Assembly (NCBI GenBank): GCA_039812085.1
Contig: JBDHZU010000030.1
Location: 1 to 17,055, forward strand
Source of the DNA: JBDHZU01 sp039812085
GTDB taxonomy: Bacteria; Actinomycetota; Actinomycetes; S36-B12; UBA10799
DNA: 17,055 bases
Direction of reading: 5' to 3'
Part shown: positions 1 to 6,950 of the stretch, one piece after another
Layout of the letters: every line of letters begins with the position of its first letter
Numbering within the stretch: the stretch's first letter is position 1
Notes under the pieces: generated by a model
The model's database searches: none
What the model saw: only the letters and a program-made list of their open reading frames with translations
Told to the model about the DNA's origin: nothing
Made by a program: the position numbers and the translations under genes

Positions 1-397
1 CGTAGTGCCCAGTGACCACACCGTCGTACCCAAGGTCCATCGCCCGCTGCAAGACAGCCGCGAACTTGATTCGCTCATTGCACCGAAGGCATGGATTGGG
101 GGTACGTCCCACTGAGTATTCGCTGATGAAGTCATCCATAACCGCCTCAGCGAACTCCTCGGCCATATCCCAGACAAAAAACGGGATACCGATGACGTCA
201 GCAGCCCGACGCGCGTCGTGAACATCGGCCAATGTGCAACATCCCTTGGCACGTCCACCAGGGATCTCACCAGCCTTGGCAGCCAATGCCAGGTGCACTC
301 CGGTGACGTCATGACCGGCTTCCTTGGCGCGAGCGGCAGCCACCGCCGAATCGACCCCACCCGACATGGCCGCGATCAAACGCAGTGGGGTACTCAT
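1..397 (-). CDS. mnmA: tRNA-specific 2-thiouridylase MnmA (N-terminal part, cut by window edge)
   Basis: MnmA activates the wobble uridine (U34) of tRNAs for Glu, Gln and Lys with ATP and inserts sulfur relayed from a cysteine desulfurase. It is a cytoplasmic enzyme. The visible 132 residues, read from the minus strand, begin MSTPLRLIAAMSGGVDSAVA. They contain the PP-loop ATP-pyrophosphatase motif SGGVDS (residues 12-17) and the segment TPNPCLRCNERIKF (99-112). Cys106 there aligns with the catalytic cysteine of the E. coli enzyme (NPxxxCN pattern). The frame runs open off the left edge, so the central and C-terminal domains, including the second catalytic cysteine, are outside the window. The ATG overlaps the stop of the upstream iscS-type gene by four bases (ATGA, 397-394), which implies translational coupling and matches the functional link of sulfur donor and acceptor. 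In M. tuberculosis the same pair is Rv3025c-Rv3024c. Confidence 0.95.
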   Translation of the reverse strand, partial: MSTPLRLIAAMSGGVDSAVAAARAKEAGHDVTGVHLALAAKAGEIPGGRAKGCCTLADVHDARRAADVIGIPFFVWDMAEEFAEAVMDDFISEYSVGRTPNPCLRCNERIKFAAVLQRAMDLGYDGVVTGHY

Positions 398-1626
398 ACT
401 GTCGCTCCAACCTCAGGTCGACGACGCCGACTGGCCGTTGCGCGACGGACTCGTTCCACAGCTTCCGGCAAAGCAGCCAAGGCCGCCTGGACATCTTCCT
501 GAGTGGAACTCCAACCAAGACTGAGACGCAAGGAGCCTCGGGCGATATCTGGATCAATCCCCATGGCCAACAAGACATGGCTGGGCTGTGGGATTCCGGC
601 ATTGCAGGCACTCCCGGCCGAACACTCGATGCCTGCTGCATCGAGCAGCATCAGCAGCGCATCGGACTCCGTGCCCGGAATGCTGACATTGAGGATGCCA
701 GGCACTCGCTGACTTGCCGCACCGTTAACGATGGCATCGGGAAACTCCGTGACAATCCCCTCGGCCAATTGGTCGCGTAGCGCAGCGATTCGTTGCGCCT
801 GCTGCGCTTGATCAGCCACGGCGTCGGTCAATGCGCTGGACATACTGGCCGTCAGCGGTGCGGACAAAGTGCCGGAACGCAGATTGCCTTCCTGCCCGCC
901 ACCATGCATCTGGGCGACGAGTTCCAGGTCGTGTCGAACGAGGGCACCGATTCCGACCGGACCACCGAACTTGTGCGCCGACACGCTAAGCGCGTAAGGA
1001 CCAGTCAGTTGCGATGCAGGTGTGGTCATCCATGCCACGGCCTGGGCAGCATCGGTATGCAGCGGAATGCCTGCCCGCTCGCACAGTTCACTGATCGCGG
1101 CGATGGGCTGCACGACGCCGGTCTCGTTGTTGGCCCACATCATCGTCACCAAGCTGATCGAGTCACCTTGCTCAGCCAGAACGGTTGCGAGCTGATCGGT
1201 GTCGATAACCCCATCGCGCGTGACATCAATGAGGACCAGTTCGGCTTGCCCACTGTCTCTTAAGGCACGGGCCACATCGAGGACCGCATGGTGCTCAATC
1301 TGTGAGGAAACGATGACGGTGCGGGCTGGGTCTACCGCTTGCCTTTGGGCATGGATTCCGCGAATCGCGAGGTTATTGCTCTCCGTACCACCGGAAGTGA
1401 AGATCACTTCGCTGGGTCGTACATCCAGCGCGTGCGCAATTGATTCACGCGCCTCTTCCACTGCCCGGCGAGAGCTACGCCCCGTGGTGTGCAAGCTGGA
1501 CGGGTTGGCTTCCTGTTCGGTCTGCCGGACGAACTCGCTGACTGCACCTGGTCGCATCGGAGTTGTCGACGCATGATCGAGGTAATGGCGGAACGCCTCG
1601 GGGCGCGCAACAGCGTTCTCGGTCAC
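394..1626 (-). CDS. iscS: Cysteine desulfurase (NifS/IscS family, class V aminotransferase fold)
   Basis: A PLP-dependent enzyme that removes sulfur from cysteine as an enzyme-bound persulfide. The likely acceptor is the coupled MnmA. The protein has 410 residues, close to the family norm. It opens with the typical YLDHASTTPMRP block (15-26). It then has the GGTESNN cofactor loop (79-85), EHHAVLD with the PLP-stacking histidine (111-117), the TDAAQ aspartate region (191-195), and SAHKFGG with the Schiff-base Lys219. The catalytic loop CSAGSACNAG carries the persulfide Cys341. The start is GTG at 1626: no other ATG, GTG or TTG lies before the conserved YLDH block. It starts 16 bases after the stop of the SGNH-like gene and has no obvious Shine-Dalgarno, so it may depend on upstream translation. 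Its stop overlaps the mnmA start. It corresponds to Rv3025c of M. tuberculosis. The C-terminal tail after residue 395 is arginine-rich and not conserved. Confidence 0.95.
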   Translation of the reverse strand: MTENAVARPEAFRHYLDHASTTPMRPGAVSEFVRQTEQEANPSSLHTTGRSSRRAVEEARESIAHALDVRPSEVIFTSGGTESNNLAIRGIHAQRQAVDPARTVIVSSQIEHHAVLDVARALRDSGQAELVLIDVTRDGVIDTDQLATVLAEQGDSISLVTMMWANNETGVVQPIAAISELCERAGIPLHTDAAQAVAWMTTPASQLTGPYALSVSAHKFGGPVGIGALVRHDLELVAQMHGGGQEGNLRSGTLSAPLTASMSSALTDAVADQAQQAQRIAALRDQLAEGIVTEFPDAIVNGAASQRVPGILNVSIPGTESDALLMLLDAAGIECSAGSACNAGIPQPSHVLLAMGIDPDIARGSLRLSLGWSSTQEDVQAALAALPEAVERVRRATASRRRRPEVGATV

Positions 1627-1642
1627 CGAATGAGTGTAGGCG

Positions 1643-2725
1643 TCACAGGATCTGGCCGTAGTCGGCTGTAATCACATCTGCCACCAAACGGGCAGGAATC
1701 TGGGCATCAGCAAAGCTGGCACCACCGTCGGTTGGGAACGTCGAACGATGGTCTTGACCTGATGTTGAGGAATGAGTGGTGGCCTGTACACCCTGTTCAA
1801 TATCGCGAACTCCTGGCACTGCGGCTGCTGCTCGACCGACGGCACGGTTGATCGCCATGACACGTTCATCGGAGGTTGGATCTCCCGTTCGAGCAGGTGC
1901 CACCCAGTAGATGCGTTGCGCACCAGCATCAATCAGGGCTGTAGAGACGACGGCGACTCGGCGGGCGTATTCGTCCTCCCACTCGGGACTGGCCGGGCTG
2001 AGAGTCTGACCGTTGTGGGTCATCTGCCCAGTGTCGTAATAGCCCAAGGCCATCACGACGGCCTGCGACTTCAACCGGTGAACATCGTCGCTTCCCAATG
2101 CCAGCCAGTTGACGAACTCTGGGCTAGTCATCCCCGAGCGCGGCTGCACGTCTTGTTGCACCCGAACCAGTCTGCGGTCACTAGAGAGATCGTCGAGCTG
2201 CTGACCAAGGAATGCGGAACGTTCGTCACCGGCGACCAATACACGCAACGGATCAGAAACCGTGGGCACCACTTTGGTCGGCTCGAACCGAGCACCAGGC
2301 AACGGTGCTTGCTGCTGCAGCGACGAGTTATACGCCGGAAGCACCGGCCCAGAACCGTCGGTGAGTGACTTGCCATTGGTGGCATCCCACTCGTGGCCGA
2401 ACACGCTGGAAAGCAACTTGGATGGCCGATCGAGCCACAGCGCACTACTGAATGCATCGACCTTGCTCAAGACACCGACCACAGCAGTACGAGCCGCACC
2501 AGGCTTCATCCCTTGCGCGCTATGCAACGCCGCATGAGAGTCGAGCAGCAACAGGGCCAAGGCAGCGATAGCGACGATGGCAACAACATGGCCAACGGAC
2601 CGACCCTTGCTGGACAAGATCCGCTTGACCTGACCAGTACCACCGGACACCGCCGTGCCAAGTTCATCCACGACACGAATGCCCAGATCCGTGATCTCTT
2701 CCCGAGACTTCGTCGATCGGCTCAT
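1643..2725 (-). CDS. Membrane-anchored SGNH/GDSL-hydrolase-like protein, apparently lacking catalytic residues
   Basis: A 360-residue protein with a short charged cytoplasmic N-terminus, one membrane segment (about 45-61) and a large external domain. The domain has the order of SGNH hydrolases of the DUF459 type often paired with MBOAT proteins. The block I strand is VLVAGDERSAFLG (163-173), block III is VVMALGYYD (223-231), RIYWVAPAR follows (271-279), and the last block is TDGGASFADAQ (332-342). In active members these read GDS, GxND and DGxH. Here the nucleophile Ser is Glu168, the Asn is Tyr230 and the His is absent (Ala336 in my alignment), so the usual hydrolase or acetyltransferase chemistry looks lost. 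The start is the ATG at 2725, which overlaps the stop of the MBOAT gene by four bases (ATGA). A longer reading from 2878 has a cysteine- and arginine-rich extension unlike a real N-terminus. The family call is by pattern only. A structural or partner-binding role is an inference. Confidence 0.75.
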   Translation of the reverse strand: MSRSTKSREEITDLGIRVVDELGTAVSGGTGQVKRILSSKGRSVGHVVAIVAIAALALLLLDSHAALHSAQGMKPGAARTAVVGVLSKVDAFSSALWLDRPSKLLSSVFGHEWDATNGKSLTDGSGPVLPAYNSSLQQQAPLPGARFEPTKVVPTVSDPLRVLVAGDERSAFLGQQLDDLSSDRRLVRVQQDVQPRSGMTSPEFVNWLALGSDDVHRLKSQAVVMALGYYDTGQMTHNGQTLSPASPEWEDEYARRVAVVSTALIDAGAQRIYWVAPARTGDPTSDERVMAINRAVGRAAAAVPGVRDIEQGVQATTHSSTSGQDHRSTFPTDGGASFADAQIPARLVADVITADYGQIL

Positions 2726-4413
2726 GAGAATCCAAATGAGATCGGGGCCTGGACGGCCTGCGGACCCACGATGGCGGCAACCACGATGATCAGTACGACG
2801 AGGACTGCGGCTCGACCCGCAACAGACATCGAGCCCAGTCGAGCAGTGGCACTGCTTGCCCATGAGCCAGGCAGCCAATTGATCCCGATCGCACAGGTCA
2901 CAAGCACGATCGTGGCCGGGGCAACGACCAAGCTGGGTGCGGTCCAGCCAGTGAATAGTCGCCCGAGCAGTTCGACAAATGCCGGTGCAGTAGGACTACG
3001 GAATGCCGCCCATCCCAGACACAAGGCAATAAAGGTCAGCAACCATGCCACGGGCAGCGGTCGACGAACGGCGGCAATCCGATCCCACACCGGAGTAACG
3101 AACGGACCGGTCCTCGCTGCGATCCGATTCCACCATTGCGCCATCCGGCCAGGTTCTCGGATGACCTCGACGCCATCCTCGAGCGACTGGTCGTGCGTCA
3201 GCGTGGCGGTCGCGCGTTCCCGTAGCTCGTTGCGTTGCTGATCGACGGCAACCAGATCATCGAAAGGACGTAAGTCAAGCTGCACTCCACGAGCTCGTTG
3301 CGCACGTTCGGCCGCGAGCACTTCTTCTCGATAAGCCTGTCGCTGATCTGCCCGACGTTGGATGCGTACCTGCTCACCGTGCCGGGAAGCCGCACACTGC
3401 ACGGCAGTTGCCGTTGCCAGGATCACTCCTGCGAGAACCACTGGGCTCCGTGCGCCGTACCAAGCTGTCATCGCAACCGCAGTTGCGGTGAAGGCCAACG
3501 GGACCGATCGAGCACTCAACGGAATAAAGATCCGATCGGTGAACCAGCCCGTCACGGTCATCAACCAACGGCTCCAGAAATCGACCATGCTGACGGCTCG
3601 CAGCGGCCGGTCGAAGTTCACTGGGACTCGCAGACCCAACAGGATCACGATGGCAATGACGAGGTCTGTGTACCCAGACAAATCGCAGAACAACTGGCCG
3701 ACAAACCCCGTCATCCCCAAGAGAACATCTGGGGCCGAATGCGCGTTAGGTGAACTGAACACGGGGTCCACCACTCGAGTGCCGATCATGTCCGCCAATA
3801 CGACCTTCTTCACCAAGCCGGTGACGACGAACACCATTGCCACGTCGATCCGAAGATTCCGTGGACTACGCGGTCGTTTCAGTTGCGCAAAGAAATCGTC
3901 GGACCGAATGAGTGGACCAGCGACCAAGGTGGGAAAGAAAGTCGCGTAGGTCGCGTAGTCCAACAGCGCCGCGCGGCGCACCCGGCGGGCATGGACATCC
4001 AGCAGATAACCGACCGCCTGCAACGTCACGAAAGCCAATCCCACCGGCATGATCAGCCCAAGGACTGGCAGTGAGGTCGACAAACCAATCGCTGACAACG
4101 CCGAAGCTGCGGAATGAATAAAGAAGCCCAACAAACCGAAAACCGCGTAGAGGCCAATATTCAAGGCGATGCCCACCGTCAAGAGTCGCCGAGCTACACG
4201 TGGCGGGCTAGCCGCAATTCGAGTAGCAAACACGTGGTTGGCAAAGACGGCGACCACGAGCAGCGATACCCAACGCCAGTCGAAGGTGGCATAGAAAACC
4301 AGGGAGGCCCCCACCATGAAGCCCTTCCAGGCCGACGGATGAGGAACCAACATCCAAGAGACGACAAGTACCGCAACGAAGAACGCTGCGAAACCCATCG
4401 TCGGAATCAACAC
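2722..4413 (-). CDS. MBOAT-family polytopic membrane protein (AlgI-like), catalytic histidines replaced
   Basis: A 563-residue polytopic protein with clear AlgI-type MBOAT landmarks: MPVGLAFVTLQAVGYLLDV (122-140), FFPTLVAGPLIRSDDF (159-174), VTGLVKKVVLAD (197-208), LSGYTDLVIA (245-254), NFDRPLRAVSMVDFWSRW (266-283), GWAAFRS (467-473) and a C-terminal APISFGF. Active members move acyl groups across the membrane onto polysaccharides, usually with an SGNH partner, and the next gene is such a partner. In the canonical motif RWH the histidine is Leu284, and in WHG it is Tyr319, so both hallmark histidines are missing. A charged, probably cytoplasmic stretch (about 344-450) separates the core from the last membrane segments and is longer than usual. 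The GTG start gives MLIPTMGFAAFF, matching the family N-terminal pattern. An ATG at 4398 is the alternative. There is no good Shine-Dalgarno. It is divergent from the lipase gene. The substrate cannot be told. Confidence 0.85.
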   Translation of the reverse strand: MLIPTMGFAAFFVAVLVVSWMLVPHPSAWKGFMVGASLVFYATFDWRWVSLLVVAVFANHVFATRIAASPPRVARRLLTVGIALNIGLYAVFGLLGFFIHSAASALSAIGLSTSLPVLGLIMPVGLAFVTLQAVGYLLDVHARRVRRAALLDYATYATFFPTLVAGPLIRSDDFFAQLKRPRSPRNLRIDVAMVFVVTGLVKKVVLADMIGTRVVDPVFSSPNAHSAPDVLLGMTGFVGQLFCDLSGYTDLVIAIVILLGLRVPVNFDRPLRAVSMVDFWSRWLMTVTGWFTDRIFIPLSARSVPLAFTATAVAMTAWYGARSPVVLAGVILATATAVQCAASRHGEQVRIQRRADQRQAYREEVLAAERAQRARGVQLDLRPFDDLVAVDQQRNELRERATATLTHDQSLEDGVEVIREPGRMAQWWNRIAARTGPFVTPVWDRIAAVRRPLPVAWLLTFIALCLGWAAFRSPTAPAFVELLGRLFTGWTAPSLVVAPATIVLVTCAIGINWLPGSWASSATARLGSMSVAGRAAVLVVLIIVVAAIVGPQAVQAPISFGFS

Positions 4414-4419
4414 CGCACC

Positions 4420-4425
4420 ACGTTA
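4420..4425 (-). promoter_or_regulatory. Candidate -10 element for a leaderless MBOAT transcript
   Basis: On the minus strand TAACGT fits the actinobacterial TANNNT -10 pattern. It lies six bases before the GTG at 4413, which has no Shine-Dalgarno. That spacing is what a leaderless mRNA beginning at the start codon would show. No convincing -35 hexamer is present, so this is a weak prediction. Confidence 0.25.
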
Positions 4426-4461
4426 CGAAAGAAATCCCCCAACTCAGCGACGACACAACAC

Positions 4462-4478
4462 GGCAGGGATTCCCTGCC
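4462..4478. repeat. Perfect 8-base inverted repeat in a divergent intergenic region (candidate operator)
   Basis: GGCAGGGA and TCCCTGCC flank a single T, giving a 17-base palindrome between the divergent MBOAT and lipase genes. Directly after it, CCCC-GATAC-GGGG (4477-4489) forms a second small inverted repeat overlapping the first. The position midway between two divergent starts fits a shared operator for a dimeric regulator, although a small transcript hairpin is also possible. No regulator gene is in the window. Confidence 0.4.
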
Positions 4479-4532
4479 CCGATACGGGGAAGCCAACGCG
4501 CAATCCGGTCACATAGAAGCAACCATGGGCAA

Positions 4533-5825
4533 GTGACCGGATCTTCTCGTACCCGCACGACGCTTATCGTCGGCCTGCTCACCTTGTGTCTCGCCATCGT
4601 GCTGGGCCTCACCGCCTTCAAGACCCAGCAATCAAGTGACCTTGGCCAGCCCACCCTCGGCTCCGAAGGCGCCTACAGCGGAGAGGTCTACACCCCGCCC
4701 ACCGCCTTCTACGATCCTCCGCCAATTCCCGCAGGTACCCCAAACGGCACCGTGCTACGAACAGAGAAAATCGAGGGCGCACCCAGCGGGGTGGAAGCTG
4801 ATCGCATCCTCTATGTCTCAGAAGACAACCAGGGCAAGCAGATCGCGATTTCTGCGTTCTACGCACAACCCTCAACTCCCCCGGTCAACTCCACGCGCTA
4901 CCCATTGGTCGCCGTCGCTCATGGCACGACAGGTGTGAGTGCAGGTTGTGGAATGTCCACCGGTCCATTCACCCCGCACAGCACGGGAGCGGAGTACTGG
5001 GGATTCATCATCAACTCGATGGTCAATGCGGGTTATGCCGTCGTTGCCACCGACTACGAAGGCATGGGTGCACCGGGCAAGACTCCGTACCTCATGCGTA
5101 AGCAGGCCAAGGACGTGCTCGACTCGATCCGAGCCACACTGCACTTCAAGAGTGGTGTGGTGAACCCGCAGGAGATTGCGCTGTGGGGGCACTCCGAAGG
5201 TGCTTACGTCACTCTGACGACGGCTGATCAAGCCGCCCAGTACGCACCGGAATTGACCATCCGGGGCGCGGTCAACGTGGCTCCGGGCTACATCCCGCCG
5301 ATGAAGGCATCGTCCACGATCTTGACGACTCAAACCGCTGATCAGAAGGCCAGCCCTCGCTCGGGGTACATCACCACCTTGAGTACGTCCTGGCTAATGA
5401 ACTACCCCGACCTGTTCAAGCCCTCGGACTTCTATACCCCGGTGGGCGAGAAGATGGTTCCCGAAGCAGCAAAGGTTTGCCAAGGAGCCATGCTCAAGGC
5501 GCTACCGGACACCTTCGGAACGTATTTCCAAGCGAGCCTGCCTGCCTCGTTTACCAAGGTTGCGGCAGAAAACTTGCCCATCACCACCAAGACTTCTATC
5601 CCTTTGCTGTTCGTCCAGGGAATGAAGGACACCGGCATCGTTCCGCAAGCCACCTGGGCGTTGGCACAGGAATCGTGCAACTTGCGTTCGACCGTGCAGA
5701 TGCTCGACTACCCGAATGACACTCACCGATCGTCGGCGTACACCTCACAACCACAGGTGTTCGACTGGCTCGGTGCCCGAATGAGTGGCCAACCCGCCAC
5801 TAACCAGTGCAAGGAGCTCGGATGA
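4533..5825 (+). CDS. Secretory lipase / alpha-beta hydrolase, membrane-anchored or exported
   Basis: A 430-residue alpha/beta hydrolase resembling the secretory lipase (LIP) family, which cleaves esters outside the cell. A single hydrophobic segment (about 10-28) after a short basic N-terminus is a signal peptide or anchor. No lipobox is evident. The oxyanion-side motif AHGTTG is at 129-134 and the nucleophile elbow is GHSEGAY (Ser221). The acid is probably Asp366 in GMKDTGIV and the base His398 in NDTHRSS. Four cysteines in the mature part (139, 316, 382, 426) could form disulfides. The triad looks intact, unlike the degenerate acyltransferase pair on the other side of the promoter region. 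The start is GTG at 4533. A three-codon ATG frame (4525-4536) with its own AGAAG ribosome site overlaps it and may couple its translation. The stop overlaps the next gene's ATG (5822-5825). The substrate is unknown. Confidence 0.85.
   Translation: MTGSSRTRTTLIVGLLTLCLAIVLGLTAFKTQQSSDLGQPTLGSEGAYSGEVYTPPTAFYDPPPIPAGTPNGTVLRTEKIEGAPSGVEADRILYVSEDNQGKQIAISAFYAQPSTPPVNSTRYPLVAVAHGTTGVSAGCGMSTGPFTPHSTGAEYWGFIINSMVNAGYAVVATDYEGMGAPGKTPYLMRKQAKDVLDSIRATLHFKSGVVNPQEIALWGHSEGAYVTLTTADQAAQYAPELTIRGAVNVAPGYIPPMKASSTILTTQTADQKASPRSGYITTLSTSWLMNYPDLFKPSDFYTPVGEKMVPEAAKVCQGAMLKALPDTFGTYFQASLPASFTKVAAENLPITTKTSIPLLFVQGMKDTGIVPQATWALAQESCNLRSTVQMLDYPNDTHRSSAYTSQPQVFDWLGARMSGQPATNQCKELG
5811..5816 (+). promoter_or_regulatory. 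Ribosome binding site fixing the start at 5822
   Basis: AAGGAG lies five bases before the ATG at 5822, inside the end of the lipase gene. It supports that start over an in-frame GTG at 5807, which would lie upstream of this site. Confidence 0.7.
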
Positions 5826-6889
5826 TCATCGCGGCTGGGCTCACTGCCCTTGCACTTGGCACGCTGGCAACATTTGGTCTGATCAATCGACCAGACAACA
5901 CCCGCACTCTCGGAACCGACTTCGCCACCGCCTTGCCACTGATTGCGGTCAGCCTGGCAGGTATTGGACCCAAGGGCGTCACCCTCATTTGGGCAGTCCT
6001 GGCCACCCTCGCGGTCGGGATCGGCCTGTTCCTTTCAGGTCGGATTCATGTCCCTACCAACAGTGCATTCGCGACAGGCACTCGACTATTTGCCGGCCTG
6101 GCCCTACTGGTCGGTCTGTTCCGTTGGCTCATGCCGATCATCGCCAACCAGTCGCGCTTGAGTCAGTGGGCGCTGGTGGTGGCTGTCGCTGCAGCAGCGG
6201 CGTGCCTTGCCTACGGACGTACCCGGTTCGGCACTCGTGCATTGCTGGTTCTGGCCATCGCCACAACTGTCGTTTTCCTGTTGCTCGGTATCGCAGTTGG
6301 CGCACCTGCCCTTTTGACCAATCCGCCAGTCCCGGTTGAATCCGCACCATTGGCTAAGGCGCTATGGCTGGTCATCGTGGTGGTGCTCGGAGCCGTGATG
6401 CCCGCACCCAAGGAGCCAATGAGCGCCGGTCGAATCGGCGCCATTGCCGCCATCATGTTGCTCTGCTTGCTGGGACTGCTGGCAATCTTCTCCGGCTCGA
6501 TCACCTTCCCGGCACCAGGCGGATACATCCTGTCCGGCTTCACGTCTTACGGGAAGTCCGTCGTGCTGGGGTCAGCTATCGGCCTGATTCCATTGATTGC
6601 CGCCGTGGTCGGTGGAGCGTGGATGATCCGACACACCGTCGAAGCCGCAGCACCCGCACGAGAAGCATTTCCATTACTCACCCGTTGGTCGTGGGTACCC
6701 ACAGCACTGGTGGCCGCAGCAGCAGTCGCACTGTGCTTCGTTCCGATCCTGGTATCCGTCCTGGTTGCCATCGCGGCCATTGCTGGCGCGGTCGGCATCA
6801 TCGTTGAGAACCGAGTGGTCAAGGCACTGGACTCCGAGTCAGAGCAGGAGTCAGACGAAGAGAGTCAGCCAGAACCCGAGTTCGCATAG
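5822..6889 (+). CDS. Unrecognised polytopic membrane protein with acidic C-terminal tail
   Basis: I do not recognise a family. The 355-residue protein is almost entirely hydrophobic, with about ten candidate membrane segments (roughly 2-21, 36-50, 53-72, 87-108, 115-131, 139-160, 178-195, 205-224, 246-268 and 291-328, the last perhaps two). A soluble tail (336-355) is rich in Glu, Asp and Ser. No nucleotide-binding motif, conserved charged pair or transporter signature stands out. The ATG at 5822 follows a strong AAGGAG site and overlaps the lipase stop by four bases (ATGA), so the two proteins are very likely made together. A role in exporting or presenting the lipase substrate or product, or in envelope transport generally, is only a guess from that coupling. 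A strong hairpin terminator follows directly. Confidence 0.8.
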   Translation: MIIAAGLTALALGTLATFGLINRPDNTRTLGTDFATALPLIAVSLAGIGPKGVTLIWAVLATLAVGIGLFLSGRIHVPTNSAFATGTRLFAGLALLVGLFRWLMPIIANQSRLSQWALVVAVAAAAACLAYGRTRFGTRALLVLAIATTVVFLLLGIAVGAPALLTNPPVPVESAPLAKALWLVIVVVLGAVMPAPKEPMSAGRIGAIAAIMLLCLLGLLAIFSGSITFPAPGGYILSGFTSYGKSVVLGSAIGLIPLIAAVVGGAWMIRHTVEAAAPAREAFPLLTRWSWVPTALVAAAAVALCFVPILVSVLVAIAAIAGAVGIIVENRVVKALDSESEQESDEESQPEPEFA

Positions 6890-6899
6890 ACAGAAGAAA

Positions 6900-6943
6900 C
6901 GAAGAAGCCCCGGTCCTGCAAAGCAGGGACCGGGGCTTCTTCG
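6900..6943. terminator. Hairpin terminator between convergent genes
   Basis: A long GC-rich inverted repeat: CGAAGAAGCCCCGGTCC pairs with GGACCGGGGCTTCTTCG. One bulged base then separates a further CTGC/GCAG-type pairing from an AAA loop. It lies between the stop of the plus-strand membrane protein (6889) and the stop of the minus-strand etfA (6951). It can serve both directions, with a T-rich flank on the plus side (CTTCTTCGTT) and its equivalent on the minus side. Confidence 0.9.
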
Positions 6944-6950
6944 TTCGGGA

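Noticed and set aside
2726..2878. N-terminal extension of the SGNH-like protein from a start at 2878
   Set aside because: The added 51 residues lie wholly inside the MBOAT gene, have Cys/Arg-rich composition, and are not needed. The ATG at 2725 makes the ATGA overlap usual in this window.
3966..3979. 14-base palindrome GCGCCGCGCGGCGC
   Set aside because: It lies inside the MBOAT coding region over Arg and Ala codons. GC-rich codons explain it without a regulatory role.
2722..4413. Naming the MBOAT protein an alginate or peptidoglycan O-acetyltransferase
   Set aside because: The catalytic histidines are absent and there are no alginate or peptidoglycan genes nearby, so only the family is named.
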